Shown here piece after piece: positions 20,500 to 32,544 of a stretch of DNA of 64,000 nucleotides. This stretch comes from Symbiodinium natans (Eukaryota; Sar; Dinophyceae; Suessiales; Symbiodiniaceae): assembly GCA_905221605.1 (NCBI GenBank), contig CAJNDS010002629.1, positions 186,001 to 250,000 on the forward strand, given 5' to 3'. The translations under genes and the position numbers were made by a program. Each line of letters starts with the position of its first letter. The stretch's first letter is position 1. A model generated the notes under the pieces. That model had not been told where the DNA came from and searched no databases. It saw only the letters and a program-made list of their open reading frames with translations.

Positions 20500-21285
20500 A
20501 TGCATACCACACAGCACAGGCAGAGGGAAGAAATATCCCCAAGCGGGAAAAGAAAAGCAGGGGAAGAGGACCTCGGGGAGAGTCTGTCAGCCAGAGAGAC
20601 GGTGGAGCTCATCAGGCAAACCATAAAGGGAGAACTTCAAGTGGTCTCTGAGGTGAAAGCAGCAATGGACCATGTCAAGCAGCGCATTGACTGCGTGGAA
20701 GCGGAGGTGACGAAGCAGATGGGGGGGACAATACAGATCCTGAACAAGATCACCGACAAGCAGGACACCCAAGGTAAGCACATCGCGCAGCTCCGTGATG
20801 ACCAAGAAGGCCTGGTGAACCGCATCGAGCTATTAGAGGGGAAGATGGCCAGTTTTTCGCCAGCAGTGTCTACAGCCAGCACGGAAGGCGGGGAAAAAAC
20901 ACCAGCGATCATCATGGGAGGATGGCCGGAAGACCAGCAAGCCTCAGCGACACTGGAAAAGGCAAAAGAAATGGTCCGAAGGTTGAGGATCAATATCAAC
21001 ATGGAGCATGCCTTCGTCCCCGGAGTGAGGCGGGGGTATGCCATCGTACCCTACGGGCCGCAAGGAGGAGAAACGCCAGAACAAATGAGGACGAGAATCA
21101 GGGAAAGCCTCACCAAAGCCAAAGAAGCCAATGTCAAGCTGGGAACCAGAGCCAGCGGGGAAGCACAGAATTTCTGGATGAGCATCTCGCAGTCACCTGA
21201 AAGGAGAAGACGGGCTCATTTTGGAAAAGGGAGGGAGCAAGTCACTCTTGGAAGTGGAGTGGCAATCGGGGACGGTGTGGTATGA
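20500..21285 (+). CDS. LINE-2 ORF1, first part (frame-shifted near its 3' end)
   Basis: About 261 codons from the first ATG at 20500; the frame is open upstream to 20365. A long coiled coil (LQVVSEVKAAMDHVKQRID ... LNKITDKQ ... LVNRIELLEGKM) precedes IIMGGWPEDQ, RRGYAIVPYG and NFWMSISQSPERRRR, each matching the same block of LINE-1 ORF1. Near 21225, in a purine run, the coding frame changes. In the new frame the text continues EVEWQSGTVWYEDRRVAS to a TGA at 21440-21442. The tail in the old frame after about 21225 is therefore nonsense. Confidence 0.6.
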   Translation: MHTTQHRQREEISPSGKRKAGEEDLGESLSARETVELIRQTIKGELQVVSEVKAAMDHVKQRIDCVEAEVTKQMGGTIQILNKITDKQDTQGKHIAQLRDDQEGLVNRIELLEGKMASFSPAVSTASTEGGEKTPAIIMGGWPEDQQASATLEKAKEMVRRLRININMEHAFVPGVRRGYAIVPYGPQGGETPEQMRTRIRESLTKAKEANVKLGTRASGEAQNFWMSISQSPERRRRAHFGKGREQVTLGSGVAIGDGVV

Positions 21286-21442
21286 GGATAGAAGAGTGGC
21301 GTCAGCTTTCACTCGTAGGCCGCAAGGAGCCCAAGAGCACTGGGCGGGATGGATCTCGCTGGAAGCCATAGGAGAGAGCCTGGCAATGCCGGAAAACCAG
21401 GTGAAGGAGAGATGGGAGGCGTTGAGCGCCACCCTCAAGTGA
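21226..21442 (+). pseudogene. LINE-2 ORF1, C-terminal part in shifted frame
   Basis: Continues the ORF1 homology after the frameshift: EVEWQSGTVWYEDRRVAS aligns with ECEWSSGTVWLGGTRVAS of LINE-1, and WAGWISLEAIGESLAM with FGWLDVQKIAEKLG. It ends in TGA. As in LINE-1, the endonuclease of ORF2 resumes in this same frame after the TGA. Confidence 0.6.
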
Positions 21443-21520
21443 CAGGACAGCGGGGAAGAGTTTCACCCCCCGGGGAAAAGGCAGGGGGAAGCGCCAGTCA
21501 TTGAGACCAAGAAGGCCCTG

Positions 21521-22168
21521 ATGATTACCTGGAATGTGGGCGGGCTTACGCCGCAAAAAGTGGCGGAAGTAATGCGCGCAGTCCGGGACAGTGCTGGTAC
21601 AATTCTCAAGGAAGTGTACGACTGCAGTATCGTGTTCCTCCAAGAGGTCACGGTAGACACAGGAGTCATAACGGACTACTTCCAAAAGAAAAAAGAAGAG
21701 GAAAGAGAGGAGGAAGGGAGAAGTGCGTCGTCAACAACAGTGGCAGAAGCGATAGCCTCGGCGCCATGGAGAACCCTGAACTCCACGACGAGACCAGGCG
21801 GAGAAACAGCCAGCAGCTCAGCAAGACCGAGGCCCCAGGCGGTGACCGGAGGGGGAGCGCAACCCCCCAAGAAGAAGCCGAGGAGAACCAATCCAGAATT
21901 GGAAGAAGCGAGGCGTATTGGGGACATGCTTGCAAACCCGGAGCCGGGGCAACCACAACCAACAAAGGAGGAAATGCGCGAGGACCTGGGAGTACTACTA
22001 GCGCTGTTCCAAACGGCGCTCCGAAGACTGGAGGAGGACGACCAATGCCGAGAGGAGGACAGAAGGAGGGGAAAACAAGCTTGTTTTGAAGCCATGGAGA
22101 TGCTAGCGGACCTCATGGACATGGTCGAGGAGGGCATTGACAAGGCGCACTACAGGCAACTACTGTAG
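21521..22168 (+). CDS. LINE-2 chimeric ORF: endonuclease start joined to Glu-rich protein
   Basis: 215 codons from ATG 21521. The first residues (ITWNVGGL, then CSIVFLQEVTV) are the opening of the APE-type endonuclease seen in LINE-1 (RTWNVGGL, FVLLQEI). From about residue 50 the sequence turns into a charged region (KKKEEEREEEG), a Ser/Thr/Pro-rich linker, a KKKPRR basic patch, and a helical C-terminus (EEMREDLGVLLALFQTALRRLEED ... MEMLADLMDMVEEGID) unlike any endonuclease. The endonuclease therefore cannot be active. The C-terminal helical part may correspond to ORF3-type sequence, but no direct alignment was made. Confidence 0.5.
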   Translation: MITWNVGGLTPQKVAEVMRAVRDSAGTILKEVYDCSIVFLQEVTVDTGVITDYFQKKKEEEREEEGRSASSTTVAEAIASAPWRTLNSTTRPGGETASSSARPRPQAVTGGGAQPPKKKPRRTNPELEEARRIGDMLANPEPGQPQPTKEEMREDLGVLLALFQTALRRLEEDDQCREEDRRRGKQACFEAMEMLADLMDMVEEGIDKAHYRQLL

Positions 22169-22191
22169 CAAGTGCGAGTACGAGGCAACAC

Positions 22192-22653
22192 GTGCGTGGA
22201 GGCCTATACAACGACACGGAGGAAGATGGCCCGTTAACAGGGGAAGAACTGGTGCACCCGGCGAATGTCATCGCACTACAAGGAGAAGCACAGGAAGCCA
22301 CATCCAGACCCAGCCAGGCAACCAGCATGGAAGATTTGCGGGAAGCGAGGACCAGGCTGAGACACGTACTGGACTTCATGGAGCAGCCAGCAGCGGGGGA
22401 AATCAGAGCAGCCATACAGGCTATTGACAGGTGGATTGCAGCGTGGTGGGGACAAGAAGAGGCCGTCCACATGGTGGAAGACAGTCAAGAAGGGCGAGAG
22501 ACCCAGGGGGAGACGAAGGAGATGACAGAGACAGAGACAGCACAGGACCAGGGACCGGAAGAAGAACTGGAAGGCGGAACAGGCGAAGAAGAGGAAACGA
22601 GACCGCGAAACCATGAGGGGGAGAAGGACGGAGTTGACCGCCGGATGGAGTGA
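22192..22653 (+). CDS. LINE-2 distal ORF, unknown, acidic
   Basis: 153 codons with a GTG at 22192 and no upstream ATG in frame nearby. It has a helical segment (MEDLREARTRLRHVLDFMEQ, then IRAAIQAIDRWIAAWWGQEE) followed by a Glu/Thr-rich tail. It probably continues the preceding ORF through a frame change. No family recognised. Confidence 0.35.
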   Translation: MRGGLYNDTEEDGPLTGEELVHPANVIALQGEAQEATSRPSQATSMEDLREARTRLRHVLDFMEQPAAGEIRAAIQAIDRWIAAWWGQEEAVHMVEDSQEGRETQGETKEMTETETAQDQGPEEELEGGTGEEEETRPRNHEGEKDGVDRRME

Positions 22654-23185
22654 GAGAACATGACTCCGAACAACGAGACCAACTGAGTCGGAATGAAGAG
22701 ATGTGTACAGAGCTTTCCAAACACATGACGGCCTGAACGGGGGAGGGAGGTTCTCTTTCAGCAAGGGTCGGTGTAGTTTCGGTGATGGCAATAGGTGAGG
22801 GGAGTTCAGGCGCGAAATGTGGAATAGCCAGTAAGTAGAGCGCGCCCCAGCATGCTCAGGTGACTAAAGCTTGAATGGGGGGAGACTTTCTACTTTAGGG
22901 GTAGTTTTACTCGCAAGGGACAGCATGTTAAGAGGGGGGCAATCACTGAATTTCACCTCGAAACCCCAGGGGGAACACCATCCCAATAGGGGAAGCGAGC
23001 CCAACTGTGTGGCGTTGAAAATCTTGGTACTGCTGAATGTGTTTGGGTATAAAACAAGGGCCGCAGTACCCCGGGGGAACGAGAAGCAGTCTCACGATAA
23101 CAGTGAACTTGGGCGCGCCTAGGCGCGAGGGGGTCTCTCGGGCCCCCCCATGCCCAGCAGAAGAAGAAGAAGAAGAGATAGAGAG

Positions 23186-23452
23186 AGAGCGAGCCCACAA
23201 CAGCACCAGGGCCGATACAAACCAGAGCGGCCCTCATAAAATGACCAATGTGTCGAGGGCCCAGCTTTGACTGTGAGACCGGCGGGCCAGCGTGGCCGGG
23301 GCCTTCCCTCCTGGGGGGCCTTTTCGTGCTCAGAAGAAGAAGAAGAAGACGAAGAAGAAGAAGAAGAAGAAGAAGAAAGAGCGAGAGAGAGAAAGAGAGA
23401 AAGAGACACACATAATTACACAGAGAGAGAGAGAGAGAGAGAGAGACACAGA
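23186..23452 (+). mobile_element. Short truncated LINE tail copy
   Basis: About 100 bases of unique sequence sit between the LINE-2 tail (ending about 23185) and another complete tail motif. That motif is the exact 20-mer at 23282-23301, then CTTCCCTCCTGGGGGG, GAAGAAG repeats and (GA)n to about 23452. This is what a strongly 5'-truncated LINE insertion into the GA tail of LINE-2 would look like. Confidence 0.5.
23330..23452. repeat. GAA and GA microsatellite
   Basis: (GAA)n near 23330-23378, mixed GAGA/GAAA to 23410, then (GA)n at about 23420-23446. It is part of the LINE tail. Confidence 0.9.
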
Positions 23453-26400
23453 GACATGGTTAACCCTGACAGCTTCAATATGCACTTGTACTCGCCACTG
23501 CCGCAAACCCGTTCGAAATCCTCATGGAAAGAAAGAAACTTCCAGCGCACAAAGGCCGCATTTTGTGCAGGGGTGTTGCTACTCTTGTGCGTCCCAGCTG
23601 CGACAAAGCCCAGGGACCATAGTTTGGTGTGCAAGCAGCCCACAACCCCGCAGCAGAAGGTTTTCCGAAGTCGGTATGCTGTAGACAAAGTGGTCCAGGT
23701 GACTGCATCTGCCCAGTGGACCTGGACGAGGACCCGCGGCAGTCAGCTGCAAAGCACTGATATGGGACCGTTTCGAAGATCCCAAAGAGGGGTTGCTGTT
23801 CAGAGGCCCCTGAGGTCCCATGCGACATGCCGGACATGCCACAGTTCTAGAGAACTAAACACAGGCCATACCGAAACCATGTCAATTTTAGTCTTTTCAT
23901 AGCCATGTTCCAACATGAAGCCTGGTTCTGCAATCGACAAAATTTTGCGAATAGTCGGGGGTAGTGTGCATGTCACTCGTGTGTCGAGATAGGAGCTGTA
24001 AGAGGCCAACGCTGTGGGCAGGAGGTGTGGGTGGTGGCCGACGGCCTCCGTGCCGATCATGGAGATGAGGTCGAGGAGAAGAAGGCGGAAGAAAGAATGG
24101 TACTCCTACACGTGGCATTTCATAAGCGCAGCGGTCGTGTAGGCTTGCCCCGCATTGCCCTCAGTCCGTTGTTAAACAGGGCAGTGGGCCTGTTTAGATC
24201 AAAGTCAGCTTGCCACGCTGACATCAAGATGGCAGCATGGCAGAATGGTCGCATGTCCAACGGCCCGTAGCTCCTTCCAGCCATCTCTTGCTCCATCGTA
24301 GGTGCGCACGAAAACAGCGAGCAGGACTGGGTTGGGTTGAGGGGGCACTTGTGATTCGTATCCTGGGAGGCTGCAACACCCAAAGCCGGCCTCCATAGCT
24401 TTCATATGCAAAATGTAATTGTGCTATACTGCATGGGTATACACCTTTCGAACTGCGTGGGCTTTCTACTTTCTTCCTGGATTATGGATCTGACAGGGTT
24501 GCTTGCATATCCTCCCTGGACCGAGGGCCTACTGACCCTTTCTACCATGGCACGTCACGTGAGGAGTGTAGCTTGGATCGAGGGCGTGGAAGTCTTCGTG
24601 GAGAAGAGGTGGGCTGCAGCTTCATACCTTGCATGCGTGTGAAGAGGATGACGGGGGGGCGGGGGGGGGGAGTTCAGTGTCCCATAAGTTGCCGTGGGTT
24701 CCTGGCTTTCTTAAAGCAGTTGTGATACTTAGTTGCGCTTGGCCGGGGCCTCGAGTTCCTGTAAGAGCCAGTAGGGATAAGGAGATTCCACAATTGGCGG
24801 TTCAACAACTCCAGGCACAAGTGATTTGGACAGTAGACGGGGGGCGATGGTGATTGACATCTAGAATTTTCATCTGCAACAGGGCAGAACTGCTATAGCA
24901 TACAGAGCAGAACATGCATACGGCGGCTGCGAACAAGCCTTGACGACCCCAAAGGAAGCTGAACCTGGAGCGCAACACGACGAACGTTCGAGCTTGGGCA
25001 CAGCTCCTGGCACACCTGTGGCCCGCCTAGTCGATGGCTGTCTTTTGGCGACGGTATCAGTAGTTGCTAAATGCTATCTTCCCGAATGTGTGAACCACGG
25101 ATGTTGTCAAGCGCTACTGCATGAGCAGGAAAGAAAGGGGGCTTCAGTGGCGATCTAAAAATGTTTAAAAACAAGCACTTGGTTAGCAAGACACTTCAAG
25201 TCGGACCATCCAGCAGCCTTCCCGGCCTAGGACAGTTGAGAAACAGCTCCTCTGAACTCCTTGCCTCCAAAAGTCATCCCGGTTTTCTCGCGAGCCATGA
25301 GCCCAACTCCCAAATCCCAGGAGCGGCTTTGCCGCACTCGAGGCTGGTGGGGAGCTGCAGCACATGGCCGCTTTGAAAGACTGGCGATCATTCTAATGCT
25401 TTACTTTAAGTATTGGAATATAGAAAGGCTCTGAAGTTCTTGGGCTGGTTGCGTAGCGTGTCAGAGGCTGGGGGGAGAGCCGAAGATGCATCCAGCGACT
25501 CAGGAGTGGTTTCGCGAGACGCCGCCTCTTTGGCCGAAGTTGATTTGATTTTTTGGGGCGAGTTTTCATTTTGCGGATCTCGAGCCTCAAGGAGATTCGT
25601 TGGGAGCCGTGCTGCCCTGTCCCTGTGGTTGGTCCAGGAGGTGATAGTGCTGATGTCTAGTGACTTTTGCTGTCAGGACCCCTGGAAGAAAGCCTAGATC
25701 ATCTAGATTCTCTGCTACTCAATTCCCAGGTTTCGAGCCTTTCTGGCCGTCATCATCAACCAGGCGACAACCGGAAAGAACTCAATGAGAGACATTCCGG
25801 ACTGCCACATCCCAAACATGCAGCATAGCGGACTAAGGATGCGAAGCCTGGTTCCTAGCAAAATGCCCTTGAGATTTCAGAGCACTAGTAAAGGTTGAGG
25901 CGGTTGTGTGGAGGTGAGCATCGGGGCTCTCTTCCGCCTGATGGACATGTTCCGGTTCACGGCCTCAGTTGGAGGGAGATTCCGCTGTGAAATCATTGTT
26001 TCATGTCTAGATTCTAGAAGCTCGTGGGCTGTTCATGTGTCTATCTGCACGGGAGCCCCTGATGGCCCCTAAAATTATAGGTTACGAAAACCGTGTTCGA
26101 AACTGCCGAACACGCACATGAGGATCATGCTTAGATTGAGTTTCAGCTATCTAGTCCGAACAGATGCTTCCAGAGACCGGATGTCTGGTGGAGTACGTCT
26201 ACAGATCCGGAACCATATTGCTTGTCCGCTCAAGTCCCTTTTCCTGTCAAGACCAATCGCCTTAAGTAATCTTTTTCGTGTGCTGACTGGCAAATAATTT
26301 TAGACCTGGGCGGAGCGTAGCGCGACTGTCTTGGCCTTGAGGCTCTACACGATTCACGATGACGAGGATGAACGTGTGGCTCCGTTCTCAGGACATGCAG

Positions 26401-26779
26401 TTTGTAGAATTGTAGAAAACAGGTCCGTATGACCGGGGCTTGCCAAAACACTTCGTCGACGTCGTGTTGGTATGAATACATATAAAAGGCAGCAGGCACT
26501 TGCATTCGTGCAGTGCAGTGTAGCTCTTGTGCCACAACTTGCCAAAACAACCTCAACAAGGATGGCTTCCATTCACGCTGTGTGGACTGTCAGCTCTGAA
26601 GCTTGAAAACTCTGCCTCCGACATCTTCTCTATCGGCAGATGCTGACAGTGGCTGAGACTGTCATTGGAAAACATACCCGCTGGCCATCTCAGCATTAAG
26701 GATGCCATCTTATGTCGGCATGCAAGACAATGCAAGATAGAGTGAACAGACGATTGTGGATTCATGGAAGGCTTGCCGA
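23453..26779. other. Stretch without a supported gene
   Basis: Only short ORFs of mixed quality. No domain, repeat array or RNA gene was recognised. Confidence 0.4.
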
Positions 26780-28356
26780 ATGCCGCAGGGTTCAAAGCTG
26801 CCCAGCCATGCCATGTACGGAAAGGCCATGGTTCCAGTGATCCTCCTGCTCAATGCTGTGGCCCTCTCATTGGCCAACAGTCATGCCCCGCCAGCCTGCA
26901 AGGATGGCAGCTGCCCTCAGCAGGTCGGACACATATTGCTTCAACAGCGCAGCAGCATTGCACAATCTGTAGGAGTGGTGTACACCGTGTACACCTTCGA
27001 CTATCAGGGCTGCTACATGAATGAAGTGGCGGCACGAGCGAACGGCCATGTGGTCGGCATAACCATGGACAGTTGCGCGGACCTTGCTGTCTCCAAAGGG
27101 CACAACCATACATGGAGTACCCGCAAGAATTTGAGAGCGCGGCTGCGCAGTGCTTGACATTCGCCGCGGTACCATCGGGCTGGCAGAGGGCGAGTGACTC
27201 CAATTGTGAGACAGAAGTAGATGGATGGCGAGTGGCCGCGTGCCGCATTTCGGCGATGCCACACCGAGAGCACCCGTGAGGCCAATGCACTTGCTCGACA
27301 AGCCTTACTCAAAAGCACGCCTCACTGGGAATGTCCCGTAGAGGCACATTCAAGGAACTAGGTGTCAGCATGGCCGCCACGAAGTCATTGACGAAGTGAA
27401 GAATGCCATCGCAGACCAGACAGTCGTGCTGAAGCAACAGAGATCGTGAATGAGCTGCAGTCTGCCCTGCAGGAATCGACGGAGGCCCTCATGGATAAGA
27501 TGCAGGAGTTCCAGCAGGAGACCCTGATCGCCATTGGGCAGCTGGCCGACAGGGACGCGGCCCGGCACCAAGAAGCGATGGACTTTCCGCGGGAGCAGGA
27601 TTCGGCGATCATTACCGGCAGTGCATGGAGTATGTTTCAGACATTGTCGCCAAATATGCCGCTTATCGACGCTTTCGGGAAGGCCTGGCCCGCAGAGGCT
27701 CCCTTTCTCTGGATGAAAGCGAGGCTTGCAAGTGCTACTTTGTGCGCAACGTTGTGGTGCAAGCGCGGGCGTACGAACAGTTCTTTGGGGGAGAGGGGGT
27801 GGAGAGAGGTGGGTTTGCAGCGGCTCCTCAGGTGCGTCCTACCAACAGACATTCTCCTCTTCTTTGTTGGAGAAGTTCCATGAGGCACGGCCCGTTCTTC
27901 CCGCACTTTGCAGAGCTTTGCCCGGCGGGCACGGACGGCAGGGATGTCATTTGGTGTCATGGTATCAGAGAAGGCAGTTGCCGTGCGCGTCAACAGACTG
28001 CTTGAAGCGGGACCCATGGGTGCCAGTGCCCAATGTAACTTGGGGTATGTGGACCGCCAGTGGCACATAGATCCTTTTAAACCCCGCAACGGATACTGGA
28101 AATGCCAAGGCACTGTGGCACCTTGTGCAAACTCTCCGAATAAACAGGCCTGCGCGCTGGCGACTTACATTGACATCCCCGGCTGTGTCGAGTTCGCATT
28201 GACAAGAGTCCGCCAGTGGTCTGGGATGGGGCCACGAAGCCTGAGTCTTACACTTTCGTGCATGGTACAGGCAGCGGTTGCGGAGTCAGTGGCAGAACAG
28301 ATAGTTGGATAGATGGCTATTTGGTGCTGCGGAAGGATGCCTTCTTCGTCGATTGA
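26780..28356 (+). pseudogene. Frame-broken gene for a secreted coiled-coil protein
   Basis: A gene-like reading can be followed through at least five frame changes. It starts at ATG 26780 with a signal peptide (AMVPVILLLNAVALSLANS), then a Cys-rich start (CKDGSCPQQ) and a segment reminiscent of a WSC-type domain (DYQGCYMNEVAAR ... MDSCADLAVSKGHNH). After a shift near 27110 it continues as MEYPQEFESAAAQCLTF and CETEVDGWR; after another, as ESTREANALARQALLKSTPHW. A coiled coil follows at 27446-27600 (LQSALQESTEALMDKMQEFQ), then YVSDIVAKYAAYRRFREGL (about 27630), CNLGYVDRQW (about 28035) and finally GYLVLRKDAFFVD, ending at a stop at 28354-28356. Some breaks could be introns, but most look like single-base shifts within continuous homology. 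The WSC suggestion is weak. Confidence 0.4.
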
Positions 28357-30644
28357 AGCCTTTTGACGTGGGCTTTAGCATCAGCGCGCAAAGATTTGAT
28401 TTGGGTTCTGTCACAGTTTTGTCCCGGTGCTTCTCACCCGCCGCATGGCCCCTTGGAACAAGCACTACGAACGAGCCCTGCGTCATCTGTCCTGAGGCGC
28501 TGATGTAAGGACAGCTGTAGCACGGGTGGTGGAGCTTGTTGTGGGGCATGTTGCGCCATGGCACAATGCCTTTGTGCAACTTACAGGTTCTGATAGCCTT
28601 CACGAGCCTTGCGAAGACAGAGTGAGCTAGGCGCGCCCAGCATGAAATAGGGCCATTACGTTCCCGATGGAATGTTGACGTTGCGGCAAGCCAACGCAAG
28701 AAACAAAAACCCTTCTTTCCTTCTTTTCGTGCCTTTTCTTTCTTCCCTCCCTCTTTTCCCTCTCAATTATATGTACGGACCGATTTGGACAAGGCTGTTA
28801 TGCCCTGCATGGGGCTTCCACACGATTTGAGCATCAGTATGAACCGGCTTTCGTGTTCCAAGAGGACAGGTCATAGGCAGAATAGCATAACTACATTTAT
28901 CGTGGAACAAACTTGTTTGAACTGCAGAGATGCTCGCCAGGCCGCTTTTGAGATGATGGACTTTCTTCTACCGAGCACAAAGTGTGGTTTTGTTTGGCAT
29001 CGGGGGACAGTGAAGCTTCCTTGCGATACACTTAGCTTGAACTCCGCTGTTTTGGGGCATGAAGTATTGTATAAATAAAGCAGTAGCGGTTTCTTCATTC
29101 AGAATATTCAGAGGTTCTCGAGAAAGAGGCGCAGTTACAATCGATTTGTCTCATTGCGTTTGGCTGTTTTGCCTGTCTCCCAGCGTACTCGAGAGAAGGT
29201 GATGCTCAGCGAGGCCATTGAGGAGGCGCTTGAGCGAACACCGAAAGAGTTCTGCCGAAGCACCTCCAGTCCACCGTGTTGTAACGTCGTTTCCTTAGAC
29301 AGCTTTGAGGCCACACCAAGCTAATTAGATTGCTGGGCTATGCGAGCTTGGCCGTTGTCCTTTTCTGACTTCTTACATCGAATCACCAAGTCCCAAGCCC
29401 TCCGCCAAAGCAACGACCCTGACAAAGTGTGGCTAAGTTCTCGAGCAGGCAGAGAACGACATCATCAGCCTTGCCAGCTCGTTCCTCACCGTGCAGGTCC
29501 TGAGATTTATGTTGTCAGGCGGGCCAAGAAATGGGCTTTGCCCTGAACCATATCATCATGCCGGTAAGAAGTTGCCGCAGGCAAGCTCCCTGACATTGCT
29601 GCTCGGATGGCACTTGCACAAGCGCTGCGGGAAAGATGCAGTTGGATGCCCCTGGAGTTTCTTTGGGTGTCGGGCTTTGGGCTTAAAGTTCAAGTTTAGA
29701 AACTTTGGTTCTCTAGGCTGTTCATCCGGAGCTCGACAAAGGCCCCTACACCGAGTGCGATAGGCAGCAAGGTCTTCCAGCACAGAATGTATGTGTTTCA
29801 ACCTTGTTGAAATCAAGCGAACTCTTTGGGTCTTGATTCTTGACAGTATCTGCTATCGTATATGGGGGCATATGGGGGAGCATATGTGATCCGTCGGCAG
29901 TCAAACCTCGAAGTATGAATCCCTGTCCCCTTTCAGACTTGAAGAGCTCTGTTTTGGACACTGAGTCTGGGCAAATCTCACCGTACCACCCCTCTGGTAT
30001 GTTCGCCATCGGAATGCACCTTGGCGGGGATTCTAGGTTCAGGCTCGAGGTTTACAGAATTTCGACGCCCATCCCAGCCCCTGAAGTACACAGTGGGGCA
30101 TCCGAATCATGATGACTGCGCCGGGGTCAGATCCGCTTCAAGACCGACGTGCAGGATGCAGGTTTACAGGGCCTTGGGGTTCGTCGGAAGTCTATACACA
30201 ATTCCCGGAATGTGTGGGGGCTACGTGCAGGCTTCTCATCTGCGGCGTCGTTGCGCTGGTCATCTCAATCTCGCCGCCTGTCGGCATGAGCAGGAATCAC
30301 ATCGAAGGTGCCAGGGCATATTGTTTTTGGGAACGTGGGCATTGGGACGGTCATGACGAGAGTGGGTGATGCGCTCGCGCGCCCTCGCGGGTGTGTGTGT
30401 GTGTGTACACTCCTGATTGCAAAGGATTAAGTAAAAATAAAAAGCAGGGGGCAGCAGGGAGTCCACAGTTCTGCTGCCAACGAAGACAGCTGTGATACTC
30501 CGTGAAGCAGATTGGGACGCCAATCTGTGTACCTGCACAATCGCATTCGAGCCTTCTGTGTAGTTATGTCTTCATGATGCAACCAGAACTCGGGTGCTGT
30601 ACAGTCAATAAATCTTGACGAGTCCTTCGAGAGAGGGTGCGGAC

Positions 30645-30745
30645 GTGTGTGTTTGTGTTTGTGTTTGTGTTTGTGTTTGTGTTTGTGTTTGTGTTTGTGT
30701 TTGTGTTTGTGTTTGTGTTTGTGTTTGTGTTTGTGTGTGTGTTTG
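30645..30745. repeat. Hexanucleotide array (GTGTTT)n
   Basis: About sixteen units of GTGTTT with minor variants at both ends. On either strand it produces ORFs with meaningless dipeptide-like repeats. Confidence 0.95.
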
Positions 30746-32519
30746 CTTTTGCACAAATCCCGGAACGCCTGACGAGTCCGAAGCCAGATGGAGCGTTGAT
30801 GTCTATTCTGACTTGGCAGCATTCCATGACATTCGGATCTCTCTTGTGCATGAGGGCGTCTCCCTTCAAGGCGTGACAGAAGAGCAGTTTCATGCGGCCA
30901 CTTCATCACAGTCATCACCACAAATGGCCGCGGTTTGTTGCATGTGTCGCTGCTCATCATGCCGAGCCCTGTAAGCAACGATGCCCAAACATGCTATTGA
31001 ACTCCGCTGTAAACTTTGCCAGAAGTTTGGGAGCCCTCAGTCTCAGGTTGACATTCTTCCCCTGCCAGAATCGGACAGTGACCTGGCTGCCGCTCGGCCT
31101 TTTTCGAGGTCAGGCAATATTCGGCCTGGCGCCACACTCACGCGTTGAACGGGTGACGGGTGCAGGGCCCGCGGGCAGAAAGTTTTTTCTCAGCACGCCG
31201 GTGGGATTTTAGGTAGGGCTCGGCAATGAAGACCTGGATGGTTTGTACTGCTCTTCCACAAAGCTGGTCGGATGGCTGTTTGCTAACGCTGCGAACAGCC
31301 TCGCTGCTAGACTCTGGAATCTGGGAATGGCGGACAGTTAGTTTTCAGCCAGTGGAAAACAATTCGCATGCACACGCAACAGTTGCAAGTTGCAATCCGG
31401 CGCACCTGCAAGGGAAGGTTCCACACAGGTATAAGGTCCAGTGATTTTCTGTGGCATGAATCGACCCTATACCTCTTGGCAAGGACTCAGAAGATCCAAA
31501 ACATCCTGGGAATGATCTTTGCATGGTGCACACTGTGGGGAGTGCACATGTTCGTCCGGGAGACGCAAGTCTTTCAGGAGCTGCTAGGCCAGGAGTGTTC
31601 AACAAAGCTTGCTGAGCTTGAGGGCCCGAACGTAGAAGTTGTAAATGCTTAGCCATGGTGCCGGATGCTGAATCTGGTACCGTGTCAGTGATCGGGAGGA
31701 AATCATTTCTGGTAAAACCCTGGCATAGCTGGAGTTGAAGCAGTGCTTCTGGCACTGCAGGTAGTTTCAAACCAACCGGTTTGGATGGTATCCTTTAGGT
31801 TGGAAGTACACTTCTGTAGGCCCCTCCTGGATTGCACATGTGCACCCGCAAGCGGCACTCCGAAGTGCGTTTCCTTGTGTGATCACGCCGGTTCGGCCTT
31901 GCTCTGGTCTCACCAGCTGGGCAGCTAAACAAGTGGCAAACATGAACCAGAATCACAAATAGGAGCAGCCTGCACAGTTGCTGTTGGGCTTTAAAGGTTT
32001 ACACGTCGTGTGTATGTGCACGTAAAGGACTCAGCCTTTGAACTTTGTCGCTTCGCATGGGCACCAACACACACACACACACACCCCAACAGCCAATACC
32101 TAGCTATGCCCTGAACAGGCACAACCCTCTATCCCAACGAGCGCCATCTAGTGGCAGCGCTGGTGCTGTCGATGTGCCCCTTCGTCAGCAGAAAAGGCTG
32201 CTGTACTACCTCGCTTCGCTCATACTGTTCGGTGGCAAAGAGCGTGCGGGTCTCTGTGTTGTTTTGTTGTTGTTCGTGCCCGCTTGCTGTAGCCTCGTAC
32301 TTGAACCGCTTCCGTCACCCTAGCGAAAGCCGTTATAGAGAGGCCCTGCATCTCAACTGAAGGCGCCCTGGCAGCGATCCGCGTGCTTGACATCATCCAG
32401 GATATGGGTGCTTCGTGACTTGGGGCAAAGAGAGCTTCGGGTGCAAGATTGCAGGGGCTTTGGGGTGGAGCTGCACAAGCGGGATCCAGTGTAGGTTCCG
32501 AAACACTCGAGGAAAGCAG

Positions 32520-32544
32520 AGAGAGAGAGAGAGAGAGAGAGAGA
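32520..32544. repeat. (GA)n microsatellite
   Basis: A pure GA run, similar to those at LINE boundaries, but without an adjacent spliced-leader relict or the GC-rich tail motif. Confidence 0.9.

Larger units (their letters stand above)
20090..23185 (+). mobile_element. LINE-2: internally deleted relative of LINE-1
   Basis: Starts at a spliced-leader relict after a GA tract and ends in a tail-like block (about 23128-23185, with GCAGAAGAAG-type and GAGATAGAGAGAG pieces). It keeps an ORF1 homologue and only the first ~45 residues of the endonuclease, then moves into unrelated Glu-rich coding sequence. There is no reverse transcriptase, so it would be non-autonomous, perhaps mobilised by LINE-1-type machinery. 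Confidence 0.6.
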
